Below are positions 19,620 through 27,749 of a DNA stretch of 64,000 nucleotides, piece by piece (positions within the stretch are counted from its first letter, which is position 1; every line of letters starts with the position of its first letter). The notes under the pieces are model-generated. The model was not told the origin of the DNA. It searched no databases and was given only the letters and a program-made list of their open reading frames with translations. The stretch spans positions 202,567-266,566 of the forward strand of contig JAKLJW010000001.1 of assembly GCA_023150935.1 (NCBI GenBank), written 5' to 3'. A program made the translations under genes and the position numbers. This stretch comes from Candidatus Binatia bacterium (GTDB taxonomy: Bacteria; Desulfobacterota; Binatia; HRBIN30).

Positions 19620-20963
19620 TCAGTCCTTGCCTTCCGTCGAGATGAAGCAGTAGGCGGCGCCGACCTCCGTGCTCGTGCCGTCGCTGGGCAGCACCGCGCG
19701 CAGGGAATCGAGGTACACGCCGGCCCGTTCGGTCGGCGGCCGGGTCCCGAGGATGGGTTTCGGACTGCTGATCGCCGTCACGAGCTCGGTGCCGAAAGGC
19801 GGCTCGACCTGCCATTTCGTCGCGCTGTCCGGACCGCCGACGGTCAATGTCGTGCCCGTCAGCCCCGCCTCCCCTTCGCCCGCACCGGGATAGAGATGCC
19901 CCACGGTTTCGCGGTCGGCGACGTAGTAGTCGAGATACACGTATTGCAGCGGGCGCTTCGCGCTGACCTCGAACACCAGACTGTCGCCGAGGCGATAGAC
20001 GGTGTTGCAGCCCTTCGGAAGGGTGACGGCCAATGCCGTGCCGGCCTGTTGCGCACGCACCCGTAACGGCTCGAGCAGTTCGACGACCTCGCAGAACGGG
20101 CGCGGCATCAGCGACAAGTTATCGCGCACATTGCGCACCTCGGGAACCGCTCGCGCGGTTGCCGTGACCTGCGCTCGCTGCGTCTCGCTTTCGACCCGGC
20201 CGGCCAACGTCGCTGTCGCGGTGGCATCGTCGAAGCCCGCCGTTATCGCACTGCACTCGAAGCCGCGCACTCGCGTCTGGAGATCCGCGAGAATTTCCGG
20301 CGGTGTCCTGGGGGCCGGTCCGCGGGGTAGCAGGAAAAACACCAGCGCCGCGAGCGCGGCAGAGGCCAGAGTCGCCCAGACCAGCGCGAGCGAGCGTGCC
20401 GGGCGGCGCGGTGGGGGCTCGGGGACCTCGTAGGGTTGCGGTGTCAGGCGGAGGCCGCTGCGCTCCAATTCCAGCAGATCGGGGATCGGATCGGGCAGGT
20501 GCTGCGCCAGCTCGCGGCGAACCTGGATGAGCTTGTGCTCCTGCGATTCGTCGTAATAACGGCCGCGGAAACCGAGACACAGACAGAGATGATAGATCTC
20601 GCGCACCGCGTGGTCCGTGACCGGCACCTCCGCGAGCCGCTCGAAGAACTCCTCGCCGGCGTTGGTGGTCCCGTAAAACCGCTTCTGCAGCGGTGCGCGC
20701 TTCCAGTTCTGCGCCAGGTCGCGGTTGATGTCATGAGCATGTCCGACAATGGCTTCGTCGGCCCAGGCCACGACGGCGAATCGCGCGCGGTCGTAATCGG
20801 CGGCCGGTATCTCGTGCCGTTTGACCAGCCGTTCCTGTTCGGCAAACAACCGGTCCAAGTCCTCCTGCAGCCTGGCGAACGACCGGTCGGTGCCGGTCGA
20901 GCGCGTGAAGAGCAACACGTAGGAAATGACCGGCGTGAAGAGATCGCGCAGGCTGGTGCTCAT
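19620..20963 (-). CDS. tssL: T6SS TssL (DotU) fused to BON and DUF4384-like domains
   Basis: 447 residues, longer than plain TssL. Residues 1-170 are DotU/TssL (AVVAWADEAIV, KRFYGTTNAGEEFFERL, YHLCLCLGFRGRYY). A single transmembrane helix at about 191-213 is typical of TssL. The periplasmic part is not the usual OmpA-type peptidoglycan-binding domain. Residues about 222-286 look like a BON domain (AGRVESETQRAQVTATARAVPEVRNVRDNL), and 318-440 look like DUF4384 (LVFEVSAKRPLQYVYLDYY, GHLYPG, GTELVTAI). In T6SS, TssL partners TssM in the inner membrane. The domain calls for the periplasmic part are by pattern. Confidence 0.88.
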   Translation of the reverse strand: MSTSLRDLFTPVISYVLLFTRSTGTDRSFARLQEDLDRLFAEQERLVKRHEIPAADYDRARFAVVAWADEAIVGHAHDINRDLAQNWKRAPLQKRFYGTTNAGEEFFERLAEVPVTDHAVREIYHLCLCLGFRGRYYDESQEHKLIQVRRELAQHLPDPIPDLLELERSGLRLTPQPYEVPEPPPRRPARSLALVWATLASAALAALVFFLLPRGPAPRTPPEILADLQTRVRGFECSAITAGFDDATATATLAGRVESETQRAQVTATARAVPEVRNVRDNLSLMPRPFCEVVELLEPLRVRAQQAGTALAVTLPKGCNTVYRLGDSLVFEVSAKRPLQYVYLDYYVADRETVGHLYPGAGEGEAGLTGTTLTVGGPDSATKWQVEPPFGTELVTAISSPKPILGTRPPTERAGVYLDSLRAVLPSDGTSTEVGAAYCFISTEGKD

Positions 20964-20972
20964 ATTGCCCGC

Positions 20973-22400
20973 CTACTTGCCGTACACGATCACCAGTCGG
21001 ATCTCGGTGTCGGTGGGCAACTCCGGACAGTAGACCGCCATGGTCCGGCGTTCTTGAATCTTGCCCCAATGCTCGTTGCGCCGGTCGATGAGGAAGTACC
21101 GGTAGTGGGCGCGCATCAGCAGCTCTTCCGGGGGCGACTCCAGCACTTCGAGCCGCAGCCCGGTCAGGTACGACTTCTCGAGCTTCGGCATGTCTTCGAG
21201 GGCCGTGATCTTCCCCTTGTCCTGAAGCAGGTCCAGCAGAGCGTTCGGCGCGAGATCGCTGCGGATCGCAAGGTAGTAGCGGTTGTCGCCGGCGAAGAGC
21301 TGCTCGTCGATGGCCGCCGCGGAAAAGTACTCGCCGTCGTAGCGGAGCTGGACGTCGGTTACCGGTCCGGTCGTCATCTCGGTGAGCAGCATGCCGATAC
21401 GTCGTGACGCGAGATCGAAACACGGGAAAAGCTGGTCGTGCCGGTACGGCGGTAGCGCGTCCTCCTGACCGGTGGCGCCGAGGACCGAGACGCTCCCCGA
21501 GTAAGTCGAGAGCTCGCCGACGAGCTGGCGCAGCCGCGCGTAGACCACGTGCGGCGGGGTATCGCCCACTTCCAGGTCGTGGTGCAGGACTGGAATGTAG
21601 CGGTTCACGGTCTGCATCATCAGCAGGAAACCCACGTCGCGCGAACCGAGCTCCACGATCTCGCCCCCGCGGCGGCGGCGATACTCGGCGAGTTCGCGGC
21701 CCTTTGCCGTGAGCAGATCGCGAATCTCGCGCACGATCCCTTCGAGTACCGGCGAGGAGCGCACGGTGATCGCCGGCGGAATGTAGCGCTTCGAGAGCAC
21801 TCCGCCGCGGCCGTCGGCGGCGCGCAGTACTTCGGCGATCTTCACCAGCTCGTAGTCCTGGGAGCGGGCGACCGGGACATCGTAGAGCAAGTGTACGTCG
21901 TAGCCCAGGTAGTGTACCTCGCACGTCTGGTCTTGAGCGGCGCCGAGATCGGCCACCGAGCCGCTCTCGAGGAAGTAACGCCGGTGACTGGGTCCCTCCC
22001 GAGTCGGGCGGCCTGCGGGGGCCGCACCCGTGGCCTGCTCGACGTTGCTGCCTTCGGGTTGGAGCCGGCGGATGGCGAGGTATACCGATAGCGGCTTGCC
22101 GCCGGCGTCGAGGTCGCCTTCGAAAGAGCGCGGCTCGACCCGCGCATTGCTGGGTGCGGCGTCGCCGCGAAACCGCAGCAGCGTCCCATCCCAGGTTACG
22201 ACCTCGCAATGCTCGATCTGGAAAACGAAGTTCTGCAGGGCAAGCTCGGTGACCGCCAGCGAGCGCACCCCCCAGCAGAACGGGACGAAGAGGCGGAAGT
22301 AGCGGTGCAGGCAGGCCTCGTGGTACCAGTCCTGTTGCTGGAAATGCTGCGGTTCCAAGAACATCCCCTGTCCCCAGAAGACAGGGCGTAACGGCTCCAT
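20973..22400 (-). CDS. tssK: T6SS baseplate protein TssK
   Basis: 475 residues starting MEPLRPVFWGQGMFLEPQHFQQQ, the diagnostic TssK N-terminus, with GGAGG six bases before the ATG. TssK trimers connect the T6SS baseplate (TssF/TssG) to the TssM-TssL membrane complex. The rest (YHEACLHRYF, a central GDTPPHVVYARLRQLVGEL region, and a C-terminal VYGK strand) is full length for the family. First gene of the minus-strand T6SS run; the gap to tssL is 9 bases, supporting an operon. Confidence 0.93.
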   Translation of the reverse strand: MEPLRPVFWGQGMFLEPQHFQQQDWYHEACLHRYFRLFVPFCWGVRSLAVTELALQNFVFQIEHCEVVTWDGTLLRFRGDAAPSNARVEPRSFEGDLDAGGKPLSVYLAIRRLQPEGSNVEQATGAAPAGRPTREGPSHRRYFLESGSVADLGAAQDQTCEVHYLGYDVHLLYDVPVARSQDYELVKIAEVLRAADGRGGVLSKRYIPPAITVRSSPVLEGIVREIRDLLTAKGRELAEYRRRRGGEIVELGSRDVGFLLMMQTVNRYIPVLHHDLEVGDTPPHVVYARLRQLVGELSTYSGSVSVLGATGQEDALPPYRHDQLFPCFDLASRRIGMLLTEMTTGPVTDVQLRYDGEYFSAAAIDEQLFAGDNRYYLAIRSDLAPNALLDLLQDKGKITALEDMPKLEKSYLTGLRLEVLESPPEELLMRAHYRYFLIDRRNEHWGKIQERRTMAVYCPELPTDTEIRLVIVYGK

Positions 22401-22618
22401 CGTGGACCTCCGGGCGCTCTCGAATACCGGGCAGGCCGGCGGCGAGCGCCGTCCGTCTCACTCCCCTAACCTGATGACGGCAGTTGTATCCACGATTGCA
22501 ACCGGGTGCGCAAGAGCCGTTGCCGGCAGAGAGTCGGGCGGCGCGGGTACGGTCGGCGCGCGGGTTGTGATAGGGGCAACGCCGGCGCCTCTGGCGCAAA
22601 GGTCGCGGAGGGATTGAT
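22401..22618. promoter_or_regulatory. Divergent intergenic region between tssK and tssBC
   Basis: 218 bases separate the two outward-facing T6SS genes, each with its own strong Shine-Dalgarno (GGAGG for tssK, GGAGGG for tssBC). It must hold the promoters of both units. No convincing sigma-70, sigma-54 or operator motif was picked out by eye. Confidence 0.4.
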
Positions 22619-24493
22619 ATGGCGCAAGAGGTCGGTCAGCGGCGCGGCGGACGCGGCCGGGTCCCGCGGGTACAAATCGCTTACGATCTGCGCATCGGCG
22701 GGGAAGATCGGCGCAAGGAGTTGCCGTTCGTGGTCGGGGTGCTGGGCGACTTCGCGGGTAACCCGGACCCACCGTTGCCGCGGTTGCGCGAGCGGATGTT
22801 TGTGGACATCGGTCGCGGCAACCTGAACGCCGTGCTCGACGGGCTACGGCCGCGGCTGACTTTCTCGGTCCCCAACCGGTTGGCCCCGGGGGACAGCAAG
22901 CTCGCGGTCACGATCCGCTTTGGGACACTCGAGGATTTCGGCCCGGAAGCGGTGTCCCGGCAGGTCATGCCGCTACGGGCGCTCGTGAGCCTGCGGCGCC
23001 AACTGGTCGCCCTGCGCGAGGCCGGACGCCGCGACGGCTCGCTCGAGTCGCAGGTGAAGAAGGACGGCGATGCGCGGGCGTTGGCGGCGGCGCTGCAACG
23101 GTGCGGCGAGGTCCCACCGCCGGCCGGACCGGCGTTCTCCGACGCCCTGCAAGACCTGGCCAGCGCCGCGTGTGGGGGGGCCGACCTCGATGCGGTCCTC
23201 AGTGTGCGAATCGCCGATATCGACGTTCTCGTGTCGGCGCAGGTTAACGAGATCCTGCACGCTCCCGCCTTCCAGCGCCTGGAAGCGGCATGGCGCGGGG
23301 TGGCTTATCTCGTGGCGCAGACCGAGACCAGTCCGGCCCTCAAGGTGCGCCTCCTGCAAGTGTCCAGGGCGGATCTGGTGCGCGATCTGGAGGGCGCCAG
23401 CGAGTTCGACCAGAGCGCGCTCTTCAGGAAAGTCTACGAGGAGGAATACGGAATTCTCGGTGGCGAACCGTTCGGCGTGCTCGTGGGCGACTACGAGTTC
23501 GGGCGTCATCCGCAGGACTTCGCGCTCCTCGATCGCGTGGCCGGAGTGGCCGCGGCCGCGCATGCGCCGTTTCTCGCCGCCGCCGGCCCGGCGCTGTTCG
23601 GCTGGGAGAGCTTTGCGCAGCTCGGTCTGCCTACCGACCTCCCGCGCCTGTTCGGCAGCACCGAGTACGTCAAGTGGCGGGCGTTCCGCGACATGGAGGA
23701 TGCCCGCTACGTCGGACTCACCCTGCCGCGTATCCTGCTGCGCGAGCCGTACGACAGCGAGACCGTCGAGGTCGGTTCTTTCGTCTTCCGGGAGGACGTC
23801 GAGGGGCCGGACGCCGCGAAGTACCTGTGGGGCAACGCCGCGTTTGCGCTCGGCGCGCGGATTGCCGAGGCGTTTGCCCGCACAGGCTGGAGCGCCGCGA
23901 TCCGGGGTGTCGAGGGCGGGGGGCTGGTGCGCGGGTTGCCGAGTCCGTCGGTGGAGACAGACGCGGGCCACGTCGTCGTCAAGGGTCCGCTCGAGCACGC
24001 CGTAACCGAGGAACGGGAGAAGGCGCTGGCCGACTGCGGCTTCGTGCCGCTGGCTCAATGCAAGGGCACCGACTTCGCCGTGTTCTACAGTGTGCAGTCG
24101 TGCCAACGCCCGCGGCCGTACGACACCGACGAGGCCAATGCCAATGCCCGCCTGTCCACGCAGCTTCAGTACATCCTCGCAACTTCCCGGTTCGCGCACT
24201 ACCTCAAGGCGATGATGCGCGATAAGACCGGCACGGTCACCGACCAGCGCCAGGCGGAGGACTATCTCAACCGCTGGCTCATGGACTACTGCCTCGGAAA
24301 CCCCGAGAGCGCCGACCTCGAGGCGCGCGCCCGTAAGCCGCTGAAGGACGGACGCGTAACGGTACGCGAGGCTCGCGGTAAACCCGGTAGTTACGAAGCG
24401 GTGATTCACTTGCAGCCCCACTTCCAGCTCGATGAGCTAACGGTGGCGCTGCGGTTGATCACCGAACTACCGCCGCCGGTGGACCGGCGCTGA
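22619..24493 (+). CDS. tssBC: Fused T6SS sheath protein TssB-TssC (VipA-VipB)
   Basis: One continuous 624-residue frame covering both contractile-sheath subunits, normally two genes. Residues about 14-140 are TssB: RVQIAYDLRIGG, KELPFVVGVLGDFAGNP, LRERMFVDI, FSVPNRLAPGDSKLAVTIRF, EDFGPEAVSRQVMPLR. After a linker of roughly 45 residues, about 185-624 are TssC: VLVSAQVNEILHAPAFQRLEAAWRG, EEEYGILGGEPFGVLVGDYEFG, FGSTEYVKWRAFRDMEDARYVGLTLPR, LWGNAAFALGARI, and a C-terminal HLQPHFQLDEL. No stop or internal start with a good ribosome site was noticed at the junction. The total is only slightly shorter than separate TssB plus TssC. Strong Shine-Dalgarno GGAGGG; terminator-like hairpin follows. Confidence 0.92.
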   Translation: MAQEVGQRRGGRGRVPRVQIAYDLRIGGEDRRKELPFVVGVLGDFAGNPDPPLPRLRERMFVDIGRGNLNAVLDGLRPRLTFSVPNRLAPGDSKLAVTIRFGTLEDFGPEAVSRQVMPLRALVSLRRQLVALREAGRRDGSLESQVKKDGDARALAAALQRCGEVPPPAGPAFSDALQDLASAACGGADLDAVLSVRIADIDVLVSAQVNEILHAPAFQRLEAAWRGVAYLVAQTETSPALKVRLLQVSRADLVRDLEGASEFDQSALFRKVYEEEYGILGGEPFGVLVGDYEFGRHPQDFALLDRVAGVAAAAHAPFLAAAGPALFGWESFAQLGLPTDLPRLFGSTEYVKWRAFRDMEDARYVGLTLPRILLREPYDSETVEVGSFVFREDVEGPDAAKYLWGNAAFALGARIAEAFARTGWSAAIRGVEGGGLVRGLPSPSVETDAGHVVVKGPLEHAVTEEREKALADCGFVPLAQCKGTDFAVFYSVQSCQRPRPYDTDEANANARLSTQLQYILATSRFAHYLKAMMRDKTGTVTDQRQAEDYLNRWLMDYCLGNPESADLEARARKPLKDGRVTVREARGKPGSYEAVIHLQPHFQLDELTVALRLITELPPPVDRR

Positions 24494-24619
24494 GTTACGC
24501 CGAGTAATGTGACAGCACCCTCCAGTGCCGGCCGGGTTCCACGTCGTCTGGTAGCGATCGAGACCCGGGCACATTGCCTTGTCGAAAGGTCATCGAGACC
24601 GAGCTTACGGGAGGGCGAG

Positions 24620-24663
24620 GCTCCCGCCAAGCCGCGACGGTCCGAGGACGGCTCGGCGGGAGC
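24620..24663 (+). terminator. Terminator-like hairpin after tssBC
   Basis: Arms GCTCCCGCCAAGCCG (24620-24634) and CGGCTCGGCGGGAGC (24649-24663) pair over 15 bases with one mismatch and a 14-base loop. They are followed by AATCTTTCGTT, a weak U-rich tail. It lies 127 bases past the tssBC stop, so it is a plausible intrinsic terminator. Confidence 0.55.
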
Positions 24664-24684
24664 AATCTTTCGTTGACACGCGCT

Positions 24685-24800
24685 TTGTCCGCGCTGCATA
24701 CGGGCTGTGAAGGGGCGATCGTAAAGAGGAGGGGGATGGCGGGCAACGTCCGAGACTCGATCTTATGTCAAACAGGGCGTTTGTACCGGCTATCCGCTCG
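24685..24800 (+). repeat. 116-bp direct repeat, copy 1
   Basis: Nearly identical (three mismatches by eye) to 27836-27951 in the same orientation. It contains a strong ribosome-site-like GAGGAGGGGG followed by an ATG at 24736 with a 22-codon frame, and a small inverted repeat CAAAC-AGGGC-GTTTG. Its right edge coincides with the point where IS21 istA sequence begins, so it looks like a recombination or insertion junction. Confidence 0.85.
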
Positions 24801-25088
24801 CTGATCTTTCGCCGGGCCTATGACGCACTGACGGCGCGGCGCGATGCGTGGAAGGCGGACCTGGAATACTTGCGCATCCTGCACCTGGCCGCGTCGACGA
24901 TGGAGCACGACGTCGAGCAGGCTCTGGGGCAGGTACTGGAGGCAGGCCAGTGTCCCGAGGTCGAGACCCTCAAGCGGCTGGTGGCGCCCGAGACCATCGC
25001 CGTGCCGGTGGTGGAGATCCCGGCGGTGGATTTGACCAGCTACGACCACCTGCTCACGGCTGAGCTGGGAGCGGCCCATGAAGCGTAG
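24765..25088 (+). pseudogene. istA: IS21 transposase IstA, C-terminal fragment only
   Basis: Only about 100 codons remain of a protein that is normally 400-500 residues. RRAYDALTARRDAWKADLEYLRILHLAASTMEHDVEQAL and the tail SYDHLLTAEL match the IstA C-terminus. The DDE catalytic domain is missing. The first 12 codons of the open frame come from the 116-bp repeat and not from istA. It overlaps the istB start by 11 bases, the normal istA-istB arrangement. Confidence 0.75.
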
Positions 25089-25860
25089 CGATCTCACACA
25101 GAGCCTGGGGTTGCTGCTTGGTGGGCTCAAGTTACCCGCGTTCGTCGCGTCCCACGAAGCGTTCGCCCAGCAAGCCGAGCGCGAGGGGTGGACCCACGCG
25201 GGGTACCTGCGGCGCCTGGTCGAGCTGGAAATCACCGAGCGCCGCCAACGCCGCATCGAGCGCCTGCGCAAGGGCTCGGGCTTGCCCACCGACAAGACCT
25301 TGGGCGCGCTCAAAACCGAGAAGCTCCCGGCGAAGGTCCGTCGACAGGTGCCGGCGCTCTGCGAGGGCGGGTTCATCCAGCGGGCCGAGAACGTCTTGGC
25401 GTTCGGGTTACCGGGCCGCGGCAAGACGCATCTGCTCGCGGCCATCGGTCATGAGCTGGTGCAGCGCGGCTATGCGGTGCTCTTCGCGCCGGCATATCGG
25501 CTGGTGCAACGGCTGCTCGCGGCCAAGCGCGATCTGCTGCTCGACCGTGAACTCAAACGGCTCGACGCCTACGACGCCTTCATCCTCGACGATCTCGGCT
25601 ACGTTCAGTAGGACCGCGAGGAGATGGATGTGCTCTTCACGTTTCTCTCCGAGCGGTACGAGCGCCGCAGCGTGATGATCGCCAGCAATCTGGTCTTCTC
25701 GCAGTGGGATCAGATCTTCAAGAACCCGATGACCACGATGGCCGCCATTGACCGCCTGGTGCATCACGCCATCATCTTGGAGATGACCGGGTCGAGCATC
25801 CGCGAGGAAGAGGCCAAGGCGGGTCGGCGCGGGGCATCGGGCAGCGAGGGGGCGCCGTGA
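25078..25860 (+). pseudogene. istB: IS21 helper ATPase IstB, interrupted by an amber codon
   Basis: IstB is the AAA+ regulator that loads IS21 transposase. The frame starts MKRSDLTQSLGLLLGGLKLPAF and has a Walker A-like GLPGRGKTHL and Walker B-like AFILDDLGYVQ. It is then stopped by TAG at 25609-25611, where related IstB proteins carry a second Gln. Past the stop the same frame continues DREEMDVLFTFLSERYERRSVMIASNLVFSQW to the normal C-terminus. A single CAG-to-TAG change explains this. Residues and reading frame are otherwise well kept, so inactivation is recent. Confidence 0.88.
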
Positions 25861-26150
25861 CGCCCGTGGAGCGAAATCTCGTGGCACATGCCTTCGGGAA
25901 CCCCTCGGGGCCAAAAACGACCCGCCCAGAGCGCGCTGGATCGACGATCGCGGGGTGCCGCGGGGTCAGCTATCCCCCCGAAATCACCCATCGCCGCCGC
26001 GCGGCCCGACGCTGGGGAGGCACTCCAGTCGCACTCCGGTCGCCCTGCGGGCTCCCTCCGTGCTCCTTCCGTGCCCCCCCAGCGTCGTCGGAAAGGAGGA
26101 CACCTACCGAAGAGATAATCAGCCAACCGGAAGATTCGTAACGTTGGACC

Positions 26151-26220
26151 TATTGGCGATGGGGAAGTCTAATTGTCGCCGGTGGGGAAAGGTAATTGAC
26201 GTTCGCCAATTGCCATCGCC
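26151..26220. repeat. Candidate IS21 right-end tandem repeats
   Basis: Two adjacent related units, GATGGGGAAGTCTAATTGTC (26158 onward) and GGTGGGGAAAGGTAATTGAC (26181 onward), share GGGGAA-N4-AATTG. IS21 elements commonly carry such repeated transposase-binding sites near their ends. The flanking GGCGATGG and CCATCGCC are inverted copies. The exact terminus was not determined. Confidence 0.45.
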
Positions 26221-26421
26221 GTTCCCCTTCGAATAGAAGCTCCAGAGGAAGCAACGAGGGTGCAGCGCGGACCAGTTCAACAGGGTTCTCCCGTCATCCG
26301 GCCGGCGCCCGTTTTTCTCGTCGCACGCGCACGAGAGGCCGGATGGCGGAAAACCCCTCGTCGTTAGGGGGCGCAGCTGGAGTTCTCCACGTCCATCCCG
26401 ATCGTCGATCGAATCTACGGC
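26221..26421. other. Noncoding stretch between IS21 remnant and membrane protein
   Basis: Together with the IS21 tail from 25861 this makes about 560 bases without a gene. Short open frames here have no family signature and no ribosome sites. Nothing further was recognised. Confidence 0.5.
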
Positions 26422-26967
26422 GTGGCGGCGTCGCGTGCGACGGCGCGCAACCTGGCCGTCGCCGCCGTCATCTGGGCTGCTTCGGCCCTCGGGGTCGTGG
26501 CGCTGCAGTCACACGTAACCGCTCATAGCGGCGGTCGGGCCGTTCCCGACGTCATTCCGTTCTACACGCCCCATCAGCTCTTCGATCTCCTGGAAGAGTA
26601 CGGCGAGCCGGGGCGCCGGGCCTTCCTCTACTTCACATTCTATGACCTCTACTATCCCCTTGTCGCCTACGGCACGGTCTTGATGTTGCTGTGCGCCTTG
26701 CTCCGCCCTTTTGTCTCGCGCCGGCCCGCGTGGCGCACCGCGGTGCTTCTTCCCATCGTTGGGCTTGCCGTAGAGCTTTTTGAACAGTTCGGTTTCCTGC
26801 TCGCCCTGGGCACCTTCCCCAGCCGTTGGTTTTCGCTTGGTGTCGCGCTCTCCGCTCTCAGTGCTGCCAAGTTCATTCTACTTGGGGCATTGCTGGTCCT
26901 TCTCGGCTCCCTTGTCGGGGCCCGGGCAGTTCTGCGCGTGCACCGCCCATCAAGCCGCTGCAGCTGA
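26422..26967 (+). CDS. Uncharacterised four-helix membrane protein
   Basis: 181 residues from GTG, with four hydrophobic segments: AVAAVIWAASALGVVAL, the YYPLVAYGTVLMLLCALL segment, TAVLLPIVGLAVELFEQFGFLLAL and AAKFILLGALLVLLGSLVGA. Between the first two is a polar loop with PDVIPFYTPHQLFDLLEEYG. I do not recognise the family. No ribosome site is evident, so the exact start is uncertain. The frame is free of stops and its composition fits a real membrane protein. It lies inside the plastic island, between the IS remnant and a toxin-antitoxin pair. Confidence 0.6.
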   Translation: MAASRATARNLAVAAVIWAASALGVVALQSHVTAHSGGRAVPDVIPFYTPHQLFDLLEEYGEPGRRAFLYFTFYDLYYPLVAYGTVLMLLCALLRPFVSRRPAWRTAVLLPIVGLAVELFEQFGFLLALGTFPSRWFSLGVALSALSAAKFILLGALLVLLGSLVGARAVLRVHRPSSRCS

Positions 26968-27100
26968 TTTGCGCCGGCACAGCCGTCCCGAGCAACGCCG
27001 CCCGCCGCTCCGAGCCTCGAAGGGCGATCTCAACCGGACACGTGCACCCGGGCGTCGAGCCGGTTCCTGCTGGGATGAGGCTTGCCGTGGGTGGTCCCTT

Positions 27101-27118
27101 CATGTACATGTGTACATG
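27101..27118. promoter_or_regulatory. Palindromic operator candidate of the antitoxin-PIN operon
   Basis: CATGTACA-TG-TGTACATG has perfect 8-base arms with a 2-base spacer and ends on the antitoxin start codon. Toxin-antitoxin operons are usually repressed by their own complex binding such palindromes, so this is the likely autoregulatory site. Confidence 0.55.
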
Positions 27119-27381
27119 TGAAGGCGTATAGCGTCTCCGAATTGCGCGAGCAGCTGGCTGCGGCCCTCGACCGTGCCGAGCGCGGTGAGGCCGTCGTCGT
27201 CGCGCGGCGCGGGCGCCGTTTCCGGATCGTGGCTGAGGCGAAGGTCCGAAAGGCCGGACGCGAGTCGGCATTCTTCGAGCTGACGGATCCGAACCTGCTG
27301 GAGAGAGGTTGGAGCTGGGAGTGGGCGGCACCGGCAGCGTCGATGCGCCTGGGCAGCCGCCGGCCACCGACACGGCGATGA
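27118..27381 (+). CDS. Phd/YefM-type antitoxin
   Basis: An 87-residue protein from GTG reading VKAYSVSELREQLAAALDRAERGEAVVVARRGRRFRIV. This is the N-terminal DNA-binding half of the Phd/YefM fold, where a helix and strand bind the operator; the C-terminal part would wrap the toxin. The upstream TTG start at 27082 would run through the palindrome and add non-homologous residues. The stop overlaps the toxin ATG by four bases (ATGA), the standard layout for translational coupling. Confidence 0.8.
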   Translation: MKAYSVSELREQLAAALDRAERGEAVVVARRGRRFRIVAEAKVRKAGRESAFFELTDPNLLERGWSWEWAAPAASMRLGSRRPPTRR

Positions 27382-27749
27382 TCCTGCTCGACACGAACGC
27401 GGTCCTGTTCCTCCTCGCTGCCCACCCTCGAGCGGCGCCGTTGCGGGCGCACGCGGGCAGATTGCGCTTCAGCCCCGTGGTCCTGATGGAGATGCAGTTT
27501 CTGCAGGAGATCGGACGCGGGAAGTTTACCACCGACAATCCGGTGGACGCCGTCGCCCGCGACGCGCGGTGGGAGGTCGACGATCCACCCCTCGCTGCGG
27601 TGGTTCGCCACACGCTCGACCTGCGTTGGACTCGTGACCCCTTCGACCGGCTGGTTGCCGCCCACGCGCTCTTCCGCAACTGGCGCCTGGCGACCTCTGA
27701 TCGCTCGCTTCTTGACAACCTCCCAACGCACCTGACGCTACCGCTCTGA
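27378..27749 (+). CDS. PIN-domain toxin (VapC-like)
   Basis: 123 residues starting MILLDTNAVLFLL, with the PIN-domain acidic residues: Asp in LLDTN, Glu in VLMEMQFL, and Asp in RDPFDRLVAAHA followed by LATSDRSL. PIN toxins are Mg-dependent endoribonucleases that cleave tRNA or rRNA. Its partner overlaps immediately upstream by ATGA. All acidic positions expected for activity appear present. Confidence 0.88.
   Translation: MILLDTNAVLFLLAAHPRAAPLRAHAGRLRFSPVVLMEMQFLQEIGRGKFTTDNPVDAVARDARWEVDDPPLAAVVRHTLDLRWTRDPFDRLVAAHALFRNWRLATSDRSLLDNLPTHLTLPL

Larger units (their letters stand above)
24801..26220 (+). mobile_element. IS21-family insertion sequence, 5'-truncated remnant
   Basis: Contains the 3' end of istA, an istB interrupted by a nonsense codon, and a right-end region with two tandem AATTG-centred repeats. 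The left end and most of istA are gone, so it cannot transpose on its own. The left limit is set at the edge of the 116-bp repeat; the right limit is approximate. Confidence 0.7.

Noticed and set aside
24736..24804. A 22-codon peptide gene inside the 116-bp repeat
   Set aside because: It has a strong ribosome-site-like run, but the second copy stops at 16 codons, so there is no sign of selection on a peptide.
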